Shown: positions 8,802-17,966, numbered from the stretch's first letter. The stretch is 64,000 nt of DNA from JAFDBW01 sp963723355 (GCA_963723355.1 CAVRQQ010000034.1:62001-126000); one strand, 5' to 3'. The notes: generated by a model not told the origin, from the letters alone. Numbers and translations are program-made.

Positions 8802-9338
8802 GTTTCGTCATGGTCATTACCTGCCCTGCATGTAAGGGACGATATAAGATTGATCCCGCTGCCAGCAAATCGAAAGTGGGCAAGGCCAAGTGCCCCGGGT
8901 GTTCACATGTGTTTGCCATTGCACTGGCGGGCAATGATGGAAAAGAGACGGCAAAGACCGTCCCGGCGCTGCCGCTGGTCCTGATTGTCGACGATGCGCG
9001 CTACTTCCGTCAAATGATCAAGGACCTACTCAGCGACTCTGCCGGTTGAATTCATTTCTGCGGCCGATGGCGACGAGGCCTGGGAGAAGATAACAACCCG
9101 ATTACCGCAACTGGTTTTACTTGATCTGAACATCCCGGGAAGAACGGGTAAGCAGATACTCCAATCCCTGCAGGAAGAGCCCCGCTTCAGCCTGGTGAAA
9201 GTTTTGGCCATGAGCGGCGTTGAGCGAGGTGAACAGACCGCCGCTGAAGTCCGCCGGTTCGGAGCCGTGGATTTCATCAATAAATCCTTCAAACCCAGTG
9301 AACTCGAAAAACGTGTCAGAAACATCCTGGGAATTTGA
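8798..9338 (+). CDS. Zinc-ribbon and response-regulator receiver fusion (frameshifted)
   Basis: The N-terminus is an MJ0042-type zinc ribbon with C9, C12, C32 and C35 (CPAC, CPGC). A linker of about 15 residues leads to a CheY-like receiver (LVLIVDDARYFRQMI). The first frame stops at 9049 after DLLSDSAG; the +1 frame continues the receiver without a gap (VEFISAADGDEAWEKI, the phosphoacceptor LLDLNIPG, and the conserved lysine in INKSFKPSEL) to TGA 9336-9338. One base near 9040 is therefore gained or lost. No output domain follows, so it is a single-domain regulator whose partner may be reached through the zinc ribbon. Confidence 0.8.
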
Positions 9339-9340
9339 GC

Positions 9341-10168
9341 ATGGTGACCCTGCCCGTCGGCTGGTCGATAAGGTGCGCAGTCAAACCGGTTCGGTTGCCT
9401 TCGATCTTGCTGTCGTCCTTGGCTCAGGCTGGAAGGACGCTGCCGGGCTGGGCGAAACCCTTGGTGTTTTCAACTACCAGGATTGGTCATGCTTCCCTGG
9501 GGGACAAATTGAAGGTCACGATGGCCAACTGATTGCAGCTCGTCTCTGCTTCCTGGAACATCCTGTTTTTTTCCGGTCGTTTTCATTGTTATCAAGGTCT
9601 TGATGCCTTTCAGGCGGCTTTTCCGGTGAGACTTGCCGGTGCTCTGGGATGTCCGCGGATACTCTTGACCTGTGCAACGGGTGGGATCAATAGAGGTTTC
9701 AAGCCGGGGGATTTCATGCTGGTCGAAGATCATGTCAACCTGCTTGGTGACAATCCGTTGCGGGGGATTCCCGGCAACACCTTTATTGACCTGGCTGATC
9801 TGTATGACAAGAGTCTGTATGATCGACTATCCCGCTGCCAGATTGATGGCTTGGTTCTTCACCGTGGCATCCTCGTTGCCATGACCGGGCCGTCATACGA
9901 GACCCCTGCCGAAATCAGTTTTCTGAAAACTATCGGAGCTGATGTTGTCTCCATGTCTACAGTACCGGAAGCGATCATGGCCCGGTTTCTCGGGATGCAG
10001 GTTGCTGCCGTCGCTTTTGTTGCCAATTATGCTGCCGGGATGACAGCAGACAAACTCAGCCACAAAGATGTTCTTGCCTGCAGTTCTCAACACGCCAGTC
10101 TGTTCCCCATCCTGATCGAGCGAATTGTTGCCACCTGGCAAGCTTCAAGAGATCGCAAACGGGATTGA
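9341..10168 (+). CDS. Purine nucleoside phosphorylase, family 2 (frameshifted)
   Basis: Phosphorolyses purine nucleosides to base and ribose-1-phosphate. The N-terminal part (VAFDLAVVLGSGW, then GHDGQL) is in one frame and stops at 9603. The rest (NILFFSGRFHCYQG, LTCATGGINRGFKPGD, MTGPSYETPAE, SMSTVPEAIMARF) is in the next frame to 10168. The switch lies at about 9545-9560. The only ATG near the start (9341) is itself out of frame with the first part, so a second small indel there is likely. Family motifs leave little doubt about the enzyme class; guanine or hypoxanthine specificity is inferred from the lack of the TDYD motif of MtnP. Confidence 0.82.
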
Positions 10169-10242
10169 TATTATATTCCTGTCACTCATGTAACTTATCT
10201 GTTTTAACGTCATATTCCTGAGAAAAATAACTCGGATCCGGC

Positions 10243-10270
10243 TTGACAGGGGGGCCCCTCGTGTTAGACT
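10243..10270 (+). promoter_or_regulatory. Candidate sigma-70 promoter for the receiver/uspA pair
   Basis: TTGACA at 10243-10248, 16 bases, then TAGACT at 10265-10270. The -35 box is perfect, the -10 box moderate. It lies 30 bases before the chosen TTG start of the receiver gene. Confidence 0.5.
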
Positions 10271-10299
10271 TTCCGAAACATTCAAGCGTCGAGGTAATT

Positions 10300-10692
10300 T
10301 TGGGTGAATCGGTAAAACGCATACTGGTTGTCGATGATGAGGAAAATACCCGTATCGGGTTATCCAAGTTGTTGTCACAGGAAGGTTTCCAGGTTGAAAG
10401 TGCTGCGAATGGCAATGATGCACTGGAGATGCTGGGTCAGCACAAGGTCAATCTGGTTATCAGCGATATCAATATGCCGGATATGAACGGCCTGGTCTTT
10501 TTGCGTGAACTGAGCCGTAAATTTCCGAGCACAAACGTGATCATGATAACCGCCTATGGTGGTGTCGAGTCTTATCTTGAGGCGATGAATCTGGGTGCCT
10601 ACGAGTATCTTCACAAGCCTGTGCGCCTGGATGAGCTTCGCTCTGTTATGAAGAAAATTTTCAACGGTGGTTCGGTCGCTCAGGTTTCCTGA
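10300..10692 (+). CDS. Single-domain response regulator (CheY-like receiver)
   Basis: About 130 residues that are only a receiver domain: KRILVVDDEEN with the acidic pair, the phosphoacceptor aspartate in LVISDINMPD, MITAYG with the conserved Thr position, and the lysine in YLHKPVRLDEL. I chose the TTG at 10300 because gaggt lies just upstream and because the longer in-frame options (TTG 10243, GTG 10261) would overlap the apparent promoter. It precedes a universal stress protein gene by 18 bases. Its kinase is unknown; the histidine kinase at 11661 is a candidate. Confidence 0.85.
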   Translation: MGESVKRILVVDDEENTRIGLSKLLSQEGFQVESAANGNDALEMLGQHKVNLVISDINMPDMNGLVFLRELSRKFPSTNVIMITAYGGVESYLEAMNLGAYEYLHKPVRLDELRSVMKKIFNGGSVAQVS

Positions 10693-10710
10693 CATTGGGA
10701 GGAGGTCAAT

Positions 10711-11154
10711 ATGGAGTTCAAAACCATTCTGTTCGCTACTGATTTTTCGGAAGGTTCTGACTTTGCTTTTCAGGCGGCATTGTCCATGGCCCGCAAATAT
10801 GGCAGTAAACTGGTTGTCGTCCACATCATCAATGAACCGGTCGACTTGCGCGGTTTTTATGTGCCGCACATCTCCTTTGACAAGCTGGAAGAAGAGATAG
10901 AACAGGGGGCTGAAAAGTTGATGGAAAAGTTCTGCCGCACGCATATGCAGGATTTCAACAACTTCGAAACCTATGTATTGCCCGGTATCCCTTATGATGA
11001 GATCATCAAGAAAGCCGAATCTCTGAATACGGACCTGATCGTCATGGGGACTCACGGCAGAACCGGCCTCGACCATGTCCTTTTCGGCAGTACCGCCGAG
11101 AAGGTGGTGCGAAAATCGCCGATACCTGTTATGACCATACGCATCAGGGAATAA
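10711..11154 (+). CDS. Universal stress protein, UspA family
   Basis: A 147-residue alpha/beta protein with the family start KTILFATDFSEGS and the nucleotide-binding pattern G-x2-G-x9-G-S near residues 113-126 (GTHGRTGLDHVLFGST), so it is likely of the ATP-binding type. It follows a ggaggagg ribosome site. The receiver immediately upstream suggests stress- or signal-dependent expression as one unit; a terminator follows the gene. Confidence 0.92.
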   Translation: MEFKTILFATDFSEGSDFAFQAALSMARKYGSKLVVVHIINEPVDLRGFYVPHISFDKLEEEIEQGAEKLMEKFCRTHMQDFNNFETYVLPGIPYDEIIKKAESLNTDLIVMGTHGRTGLDHVLFGSTAEKVVRKSPIPVMTIRIRE

Positions 11155-11167
11155 CCTCAATGATCTT

Positions 11168-11194
11168 AAAAAGGCAGCGGAAACGCTGCCTTTT
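11168..11194 (+). terminator. Intrinsic terminator after the UspA gene
   Basis: A stem of ggcagcg (11173-11179) with cgctgcc (11184-11190), a GAAA tetraloop, flanking A and T runs that extend the stem, and T at 11191-11194. Starts 13 bases after the stop codon. Confidence 0.85.
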
Positions 11195-11219
11195 CTACTC
11201 CTGAGCCAGTCCATTATTC

Positions 11220-11248
11220 TTGTCAAAAAGAGGTTGGGACGGTATCCT
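11220..11248 (+). promoter_or_regulatory. Candidate sigma-70 promoter for the receiver/kinase pair
   Basis: TTGTCA at 11220-11225 and TATCCT at 11243-11248 with 17 bases between, about 40 bases before the ATG at 11288 and just after the preceding terminator. Confidence 0.45.
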
Positions 11249-11287
11249 GCATTTTCAATATTCGGGAGAGCGCCTTACTTAATTTAT

Positions 11288-11668
11288 ATGAGCGAAAAAA
11301 TTCTAATCGTTGATGATGAACAGATGATTCTCGAACTTACCTCAATGGTTCTTGCCAGCAGGGGATTCGAGGTTCAAACAGTTGATAATGCAACGGATGG
11401 CTACGAGATCATTGAACGGGAACGGCCAGCCCTTGTTTTACTTGATTATATGATGCCCAGGGTTAACGGACTTGATGCCTTAAAAGAAATCCGTGCCCGG
11501 TTCCCCGATACCTACGTGATCATGTTTACCGGCAAAGGCAGCGAGGAAGTCGCAGTTGAACTGATGAAAGCCGGCGCTTCTGATTATATCCTGAAGCCCT
11601 TCAGTAATGCGAAGCTGGTCGAGCGGATTGAAAGTGTGCTGCGCGTCCGAGTCCATAGAGATGCGTAA
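11288..11668 (+). CDS. Response regulator receiver domain
   Basis: Receiver of 126 residues starting MSEKILIVDDEQM, with the phosphoacceptor in LLDYMMPRVNG, MFTGKGSEE and the lysine in YILKPFSNAKL. ATG 11288 is preferred over a longer start at 11234, which lacks family similarity and lies across the promoter. Its last eight bases overlap the start of the histidine kinase gene in another frame. The overlap could be real translational coupling, or a one-base indel may have split a single receiver-kinase hybrid protein, since the kinase frame upstream of its ATG continues sensibly (ESIEMRNRELVNEQ). Confidence 0.85.
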   Translation: MSEKILIVDDEQMILELTSMVLASRGFEVQTVDNATDGYEIIERERPALVLLDYMMPRVNGLDALKEIRARFPDTYVIMFTGKGSEEVAVELMKAGASDYILKPFSNAKLVERIESVLRVRVHRDA

Positions 11669-12452
11669 CCGGGAACTTGTCAATGAACAGAAGAAATTGC
11701 TTGATGAAATCGAGAGATGGAACCGGGAACTGGAACAGCGCGTTGAACAGAAAACCACGGAACTGGAACATGCTCATCACGAAATCCTGCTGACGGAGAA
11801 GCTGGCATCGCTAGGGCATCTTTCTGCCGGGATGGCTCATGAAATTCGCAACCCGCTGAATTCAATCAGCCTTTTTGCTCAGGTTTTGACCTCCGAATTG
11901 AAAAATGAGCCGGAAATGAAATCATATTCAGAGAAGATCCTCAATGAAGTGGAGCGTATCGACGCGATCCTGGTTAAACTGCTCTCAACCAGCAAACGTG
12001 CAAACTTTCAGCTGCGCTCGATTCGTCTCGCTGATGTTATCGATGCAAGTCTGAAGCCCTTCCTTGCGCAGATTCAGGCGCAGAATGTTAAGCTGACAGA
12101 GACTCTCCAGGAAAATACCCCCTCCATCCTGGCGGATGCGGATGAGCTTGGCCAGGTGTTTTCCAATCTCTTTGCCAATGCCCTGTTTGAAATGAAGCAG
12201 GGTGGTTCCCTGTCGGTCACTCTCGAATGCGATGACTCTGAGGCTCTGGTTACAGTCAGCGACACCGGTGATGGAATCCCGGAAGAGCATATGAATAAGA
12301 TATTTGACCCCTTCTTCACAACCAAGGAACGGGGGACCGGTTTCGGGCTTTCCGTTGTCTTGCGTATCGTTAAAACCTACTCGGGGCGAATTCATGTCAA
12401 GAGTCAGCCCGGGCAGGGCACAACTTTCCAAGTCTGGTTGCCTCTGGCATAA
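11661..12452 (+). CDS. Sensor histidine kinase
   Basis: Cytoplasmic kinase with no membrane span. A coiled coil at residues 1-40 leads to the HisKA domain (GHLSAGMAHEIRNPLNSI, phosphoaccepting His) and an HATPase domain with an N-box (LFANALFEM), DTGDGIPEEHM, the F-box FDPFFTTK, and GTGFGLS. It ends with the usual GTTFQVWLP. ATG 11661 overlaps the preceding receiver by eight bases. The combination is likely an N-terminal-receiver hybrid kinase or a tightly coupled pair; the signal is unknown. A weak ribosome site supports either a fusion or coupling. Confidence 0.88.
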   Translation: MRNRELVNEQKKLLDEIERWNRELEQRVEQKTTELEHAHHEILLTEKLASLGHLSAGMAHEIRNPLNSISLFAQVLTSELKNEPEMKSYSEKILNEVERIDAILVKLLSTSKRANFQLRSIRLADVIDASLKPFLAQIQAQNVKLTETLQENTPSILADADELGQVFSNLFANALFEMKQGGSLSVTLECDDSEALVTVSDTGDGIPEEHMNKIFDPFFTTKERGTGFGLSVVLRIVKTYSGRIHVKSQPGQGTTFQVWLPLA

Positions 12453-12479
12453 TCCGCTCACCTGACGATCGGACACTGA

Positions 12480-14064
12480 ATGCCACTTCTGCTCCGTGAC
12501 ATACCTCTTGACGTCTCTGCAGACGAGGGAACGCTAAGCTTTGAAGTCGCGCGAATCCTGGGTGTCGAAACTTTTCTGATACGGGATTTAAAGGTGGTGC
12601 GTCGCTCCATCGATGCCCGCAAAAAGAGCCGGATTCGCAGAATTTTTACAGTCGAATTTTCAACTGACAACGAATCCGATTTGCTCAGAAAGTCAACCTG
12701 TGAGCGTCTTGAGGAGGTCTCCTGCGATTCCTGGGATTGTCACGCCAAGGGTTAACGCAAGACGTCGCGTCCTGATTGTCGGCATGGGCCCTGCCGGTCT
12801 TTTTGCCGCAAAAAGCCTGGTCGAATCCGGGGCGGAGGTCACCCTGGTTGACCGGGGCAGGCCCGTTGAGCAGCGAATCAAAGATGTGGAACATTTCTGG
12901 GCTCTTGGTGAGTTCGACGCCGTCAGCAATGTTCAGTTCGGTGAGGGCGGCGCCGGGACCTTTTCCGACGGCAAGTTGACGACACGTCTGAACCATCCCC
13001 GAAGGCGGGCGGTTCTGGAAAGTCTGGTTGCGTTCGGTGCCCCTGAAGAGATCCTGGTTGAAGCCCGTCCCCATGTCGGAACAGATCGTTTGCGCAAGGT
13101 TGTCATCAGGTTTCGTGAGTATCTGATCAGCAAGGGCGCCGATATCCTCTTTGAAACCTGCCTGACCGGCCTTGATATCCACCAGGGTAGAATCACCGGT
13201 GGTGTGTTTGATGAAAATCAGCTGATTGCATGTGATGCCTTGATCCTGGCTCCCGGGCATAGTGCGCGTGACACCTACCTGATGCTAGATCGCAACGGTG
13301 TGCAACTTGAACCCAAAGGGTTTGCGATCGGTGTTCGTGTCGAACATCCATCCCGCTTGATAAACCGTATCCAGTACGGTAAATTCGCCAACCTGCTCCC
13401 TGCTGCAGATTACGCCCTCCGCTATAATGATGATGAGACAGGTCGTGGTATCTATTCTTTCTGCATGTGCCCGGGCGGAGAAGTCATTAACGCAGCCTCT
13501 GAACGGGACGGGCTGGTCGTAAACGGCATGAGTCGCATGTCACGAAGCGGGGAATACTCCAACAGCGCCCTGGTGGTGTCAGTGCGATCGGAAGATTGGG
13601 GCGGAACAAAACTGGGTGGTATGCACTTCCAGCAGCAGTGGGAACGTAAGGCCTTCTCGCTGACCGGGGGAAATTTTATGGCGCCGGCACAGAACCTGAT
13701 GAGTTTTTGCGGTCTCGGCAAAGGCCCGGTCGCCTCCAGTTGTCGCCCCGGTGTGGTTGAAACAGAACTACGTGAAGTTCTCCCGGATTTCGTGTACCAT
13801 GGGCTGAACCGCGCTCTGCCTCATTTTGATCGAAAAATGAGCGGTTTTGTTACCAGAGAAGCAGTTCTGATCGGTGTGGAAACCAGAACCTCCTCGCCTC
13901 TGCGGATAACTCGCGACGAGTCGGGCGCGTCAGTCAGCCACGCCGGTTTGTATCCGGCGGGTGAGGGGGCCGGTTATGCCGGTGGCATCATGAGCGCGGC
14001 GTTTGACGGTTTGCGCGCGGCAGACCAGGTTGTGCAGTTCGTCCTGGGACAGGAGTTGTCTTGA
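12480..14064 (+). CDS. FAD-dependent dehydrogenase-like protein (COG2509 type, frameshifted)
   Basis: The first 75 residues (LLLRDIPLDVSADEG, ILGVETFLIRDLKVVRRSIDARKK) are the small N-terminal domain found before the Rossmann fold in this family. That frame stops at 12755. The following frame, open through 14064, carries the FAD-binding GMGPAGLFAAKSL, a long central part, and the C-terminal YPAGEGAGYAGGIMSAAFDG that closes the FAD site. One base is gained or lost near 12715-12725. The family is widespread and called NAD(FAD)-utilizing dehydrogenase, but its substrate is not known. The stop overlaps the TTG start of the next gene. Confidence 0.85.
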
Positions 14065-15182
14065 AGAACGTTTATGTAAAAAACATAGTGGCGCGTGATC
14101 AGATTACAGCGCCGTTCCTGGTCAGGGACAAGATGATCGGCATGGCCAAGAACGGCAAGCCGTATATGACTCTCAAGCTGATGGACTGTACAGGTGAAGT
14201 CGAAGGGCGCATCTGGGACAGGGTTGATGAATTCTCCGCCATGTTTGACCGGGATGATTTTGTCCAGGTGTCAGGAAAAGCCAGTGTCTACCTGGGGAAA
14301 ATGCAGCTGGTGATTCAGGAGTTGAGTCGTCTCGATGAATCAGACATCGAGCTTGCCGACTTCCTGCCCGTGTCATCCCGTCCTGTCGACGAGATGGTCG
14401 GTGAATTCAAAGCCGTAATCGACAGGCTGGAAGATCCGAACCTGAAGCAACTGATGAAGCTGTTCCTGTCTGATGCGGCTTTCATGTCCAGCTACACGAG
14501 GGCCCCGGCTGCAAAGGCCATGCACCATGTCTGCCTTGGTGGCCTGCTTGAACATTCTTTGGCCGTAGCAAGCCTTGCTGCCGACATCTGTCATCGCTAT
14601 CCGGACCTGAACCGTGATCTCCTGATAGTGGGGGCTTTGTTGCATGATGTCGGCAAGGTCGCCGAGTTACGTTATCAGCGCTCGTTCGAATATACTGATG
14701 CAGGCAAACTCCTCGGCCATATCGTCATCGGCGTCGAAATGGTGGAAGAGAAAATACGTCAACTGGGGAGCTTCCCGATGGAACTGACGATCCATCTCAA
14801 GCACCTTCTGTTGTCACACCACGGTCAATACGAGTACGGGTCCCCGAAGCGGCCGAAAACCATGGAGGCCGTTATCCTCAACTTCCTGGATGATCTGGAT
14901 TCCAAGATTAATGGAGTCCGCACGCATATTGATCGTGAACCGGACAGTGAATCGGCCTGGACGCAGTATCACAAACACTATGACCGTTATTTTTTCAAAG
15001 GTATTCAGCCCACAGCTCCATCCGGCATGGCGGACCAAGGGCAGGGTGAGAGCAATGCAAAATCGCCCGGACCAGTCTCCGGGAAGCCGCGTTCACGTTT
15101 CAGCAATACCCTCGGCGAGCAGTTGAAGAGCAAGGACCTCAACCTCCTAGCTGGAGACAATCAGGAAAAGAATGATGAATGA
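14061..15182 (+). CDS. YhaM-like 3'-5' exoribonuclease: OB fold plus HD domain
   Basis: Residues 10-85 form an OB nucleic-acid-binding fold (YMTLKLMDCTGEVEGRIWD), and residues 150-290 an HD domain with LLEHSL, ALLHDVGK and LLSHHGQYEYG metal-binding motifs, as in YhaM, a 3'-5' exonuclease. The tail after residue 320 is polar and probably flexible. The start is TTG 14061 with aggag upstream, and it overlaps the previous stop by four bases. Nuclease activity is known for the family in Firmicutes; here it is inferred. Confidence 0.85.
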   Translation: MKNVYVKNIVARDQITAPFLVRDKMIGMAKNGKPYMTLKLMDCTGEVEGRIWDRVDEFSAMFDRDDFVQVSGKASVYLGKMQLVIQELSRLDESDIELADFLPVSSRPVDEMVGEFKAVIDRLEDPNLKQLMKLFLSDAAFMSSYTRAPAAKAMHHVCLGGLLEHSLAVASLAADICHRYPDLNRDLLIVGALLHDVGKVAELRYQRSFEYTDAGKLLGHIVIGVEMVEEKIRQLGSFPMELTIHLKHLLLSHHGQYEYGSPKRPKTMEAVILNFLDDLDSKINGVRTHIDREPDSESAWTQYHKHYDRYFFKGIQPTAPSGMADQGQGESNAKSPGPVSGKPRSRFSNTLGEQLKSKDLNLLAGDNQEKNDE

Positions 15183-15822
15183 TAAACTTGTTGTACATCA
15201 GATGAGCGTCGGGCCGTTGCAGGTAAACTGTTTTATTGTCTCCTGCAGTAAGACCAAAGAGGCCGTGGTTATCGACCCCGGTGAAGAGGGCGAGAGAATT
15301 CTGCACGTCGCCGAGAAACAGGGTTTGAAGATTCGCAAAGTCGTCAATACCCATGGCCACTTTGATCATATCGGTGCCAATCTGCATATTGTTGAAAAGA
15401 CCGGAGCGGAATTATTGATCCACGCTGATGACCTGCCGCTTCTGCAGAATGCCAGGAACCACGCCGAAGTTTATGGCCTGTCGGTTGCTGCTTCACCGGA
15501 ACCGGACCGGCTACTTGGACAGGGAGATACTTTTCAGGTCGGAGAGCTTTCCTTCAGCGTGTTTCATGTGCCGGGGCATTCTCCCGGTGGCATCTGCCTG
15601 TTGACAGAAGGACACCTGTTTGTCGGTGATGTGCTTTTCTCCGGGTCGATCGGCAGGACCGACCTGCCGGGTGGCGATTTTGACTCACTGGTCGAAGGTG
15701 TCCGGGAGCGCTTGTTTGCTCTCCCCGATGAGACGATTGTCCACCCTGGTCACGGTCCGGATACTACGATTGGTCGTGAGCGACAGAACAACCCTTTTGT
15801 TGGTGATGCTGCTTTTCGCTGA
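15172..15822 (+). CDS. MBL-fold metallo-hydrolase (glyoxalase II-like)
   Basis: A 216-residue metallo-beta-lactamase-fold protein with the metal motif THGHFDH (residues 60-66), further ligands at VPGHSPGG, FVGDVLF and the terminal HPGHGPDTT. This set fits the glyoxalase II-like branch (hydroxyacylglutathione hydrolase and similar thioesterases) rather than a beta-lactamase or nuclease. The substrate is not determined. The gene overlaps the end of the YhaM-like gene by 11 bases. Confidence 0.88.
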   Translation: MMNDKLVVHQMSVGPLQVNCFIVSCSKTKEAVVIDPGEEGERILHVAEKQGLKIRKVVNTHGHFDHIGANLHIVEKTGAELLIHADDLPLLQNARNHAEVYGLSVAASPEPDRLLGQGDTFQVGELSFSVFHVPGHSPGGICLLTEGHLFVGDVLFSGSIGRTDLPGGDFDSLVEGVRERLFALPDETIVHPGHGPDTTIGRERQNNPFVGDAAFR

Positions 15823-15839
15823 TTTTACTGGAGAAGGAC

Positions 15840-17039
15840 ATGCTGCAAGGTAAATGTGTCGTATTGGGCGTAACCGGAGGCATTGCTGTCTACAAGGCTG
15901 TTGAGTTGTTGCGCCTGATGATCAAGGCCGGCGCTGATGTTCACGTGATCATGACGCGCAGTGCCCAGGAATTCGTGACTCCACTGACCTTTCAGACCCT
16001 TTCGGGGAACCCGGTTCACACGGAATTGTTCAACCTTATCCAGGAACAGGATATCGGTCATATCTCCCTCGCTGACAGCGCCGATCTTGTATTGATTGCC
16101 CCTGCTACGGCTAATTTTGTCGGCAAAGTGGCAAACGGCATCGCTGATGACCTCCTGTCGACGACGGTTATGGCGACCAGGGCGAAGGTTCTCTTTGTCC
16201 CGGCGATGAATACCAATATGTGGGAGAACCCGCTTTACCGGGAGAACCAGAAACACCTCGAAGAGTTGGGTTATCATTTCGTCGAGCCAGTTTATGGTGA
16301 GTTGGCCTGTGGTTGGCAGGGGCAGGGCAAGATGCCCGATCCGCAGGTTGTTTTCAACTCGGCCCATGCCCTCATCGGGAGCAAGGACTTCGCCGGAAAA
16401 ACCTTTCTGGTGACAGCCGGACCGACCCGCGAAGAGATTGACCCGGTCCGTTTCCTCAGTAACTACTCCTCCGGCAAGATGGGCTTTGCCATCGCCCGCG
16501 CAGCTCGCGACCGTGGCGCCCGGGTCATCCTGGTGTCCGGACCGGTTCACCTGGCCGATCCGAAAGGTGTCGAAACGATTCACGTCACCAGTGCCCAGGA
16601 GATGTACCAGGAGGTTATGGAGAAGGCCTCCGAGGCCGATGTCGTCATCAAGGCAGCAGCGGTCGCCGATTTTCGACCGGTAGAACGGGGTGAGCAGAAA
16701 ACCAAGAAGGGTGATGCAGAAACCATGGCAATTGCCCTGCAGCGCAATCCGGATATCCTTGCCGAGCTCGGTCAACAGAAAGGCTCGCGCGTCCTGGTCG
16801 GTTTCGCCGCCGAAACCGAGGAACTGCTTCGGCATGCCCGTGAAAAACTGCAGAAAAAGAATCTGGATATACTGGTTGCCAACGATGTGACACAGGATGG
16901 CGCTGGTTTTGATGGCGAAACGAATATCGTTCGTTTGCTGACAGCGGATGGTGAGACGGAAGAACTGCCTCTGATGACCAAGAATGAGGTGGCCGAGAGA
17001 CTTCTGGACAGGATTCTAACGCTACTGCCGAAAGATTGA
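15840..17039 (+). CDS. coaBC: Bifunctional phosphopantothenoylcysteine decarboxylase/synthase
   Basis: Two consecutive steps of coenzyme A synthesis: CoaB joins 4'-phosphopantothenate and cysteine, and CoaC decarboxylates the product using FMN. The CoaC half (residues 1-180) shows GVTGGIAVYKA, the catalytic His74 in GHISLADSADL, PAMNTNMW, and ACGWQGQGKMPDP with the catalytic Cys. The CoaB half begins at FLVTAGPTREEIDPVRFLSN, followed by KAAAVADFRP. Length of 399 is normal. A ggagaagg ribosome site precedes the ATG. It converges with the PLC-like gene. Confidence 0.97.
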   Translation: MLQGKCVVLGVTGGIAVYKAVELLRLMIKAGADVHVIMTRSAQEFVTPLTFQTLSGNPVHTELFNLIQEQDIGHISLADSADLVLIAPATANFVGKVANGIADDLLSTTVMATRAKVLFVPAMNTNMWENPLYRENQKHLEELGYHFVEPVYGELACGWQGQGKMPDPQVVFNSAHALIGSKDFAGKTFLVTAGPTREEIDPVRFLSNYSSGKMGFAIARAARDRGARVILVSGPVHLADPKGVETIHVTSAQEMYQEVMEKASEADVVIKAAAVADFRPVERGEQKTKKGDAETMAIALQRNPDILAELGQQKGSRVLVGFAAETEELLRHAREKLQKKNLDILVANDVTQDGAGFDGETNIVRLLTADGETEELPLMTKNEVAERLLDRILTLLPKD

Positions 17040-17045
17040 TCCGGT

Positions 17046-17966
17046 TCAGGCCGCTGAGAGCAAAGTCAGCAGGTCATCCGGCTGACAGATCCCTTCCTTG
17101 AGCCTGATTTTGATGATGGCAAGCATCTCGTCGGCATCACGTTCGCGAAGCTTGCCGTCAAGCCAGAGCGTGTTCAGATTTTTGCGGATCATGTTGGCCG
17201 AGTTCAGGGCGCGTTCTCCGGTCGGGTCGGCATTTCGATAGGGGCTGTGTTCAGGGTCCTGCAAAAAACTCATGGTCGCTTCGCTGGTCAACCCCAGATA
17301 CTCCTTCTGGTCTTCTGCGGTAATCGCCCACTTCGATGTATTGGCAAGCGAACGCAGAACCTTTTGATACTGCTGCAGGCGGTTCAGAAGCAGAAGCGAA
17401 TTAAACAGCTTTTTGTTCGTGCCGAACGAAAAGATTGTGTCAGCCAGAATACTGCGCATGAGTTTGTCATTGTCGGTGAAGTCCTTGCGGCCGATCGATC
17501 TGGCCAACGGCCAGATTTCCGGAGCCACGTGGGCTTCAAAGCGCATTTCCCAGTAGGCATGTTTGAGCAACACGTTATTGTAGGTGCGGATCAGTTTATA
17601 AGGCACAAAGTACGAATGCGCCACGGTGTCGGAGGCAAGGTGGCTGAGGTAGCCATAGGCACATGCCCGCTGGCTGTCGGTCGCGGCCTGGTTGAGGATT
17701 TTCAGGCCCATTCGCCATGAGTGACAGTGCCTGAGATAATGGGTATATTTTTTGCCCAGGGTGATGTCGGCGCTGATACAGCCGTACAGGTAGTCATTCG
17801 GATGGGCAGCAAGTATAATGCGCAGAGCTTCCGGAAGCTGTGCCAGGTTGTCGAGAATCCAGGTGCCGGTCTGCAGGTGAACGCCGATCCCCCAGGCCAG
17901 GGCCTCGGATGGAAAAATCAGCATGACAAGTACACATGTCAAGGTAGCAGAGAACAACCATTTCAT
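17046..17966 (-). CDS. Secreted zinc-dependent phospholipase C-like protein
   Basis: Starts at ATG 17966 (complement) with an aaagga ribosome site. A signal peptide runs from residue 1 to about 24 and should be cut after SEALA, leaving Trp as the new N-terminal residue; in zinc PLC enzymes the N-terminal Trp itself binds zinc. Further likely ligands are the His in GVHLQTG, in KKYTHYLRHCHSW and in YLSHLASDTVAHSYFVPY. This is the zinc-PLC/S1-P1-like domain. The length of 306 residues is ordinary. The gene stands alone on this strand between coaBC and the uracil-DNA glycosylase; a longer upstream frame is only an antisense shadow of the latter. The substrate is unproven. Confidence 0.82.
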   Translation of the reverse strand: MKWLFSATLTCVLVMLIFPSEALAWGIGVHLQTGTWILDNLAQLPEALRIILAAHPNDYLYGCISADITLGKKYTHYLRHCHSWRMGLKILNQAATDSQRACAYGYLSHLASDTVAHSYFVPYKLIRTYNNVLLKHAYWEMRFEAHVAPEIWPLARSIGRKDFTDNDKLMRSILADTIFSFGTNKKLFNSLLLLNRLQQYQKVLRSLANTSKWAITAEDQKEYLGLTSEATMSFLQDPEHSPYRNADPTGERALNSANMIRKNLNTLWLDGKLRERDADEMLAIIKIRLKEGICQPDDLLTLLSAA

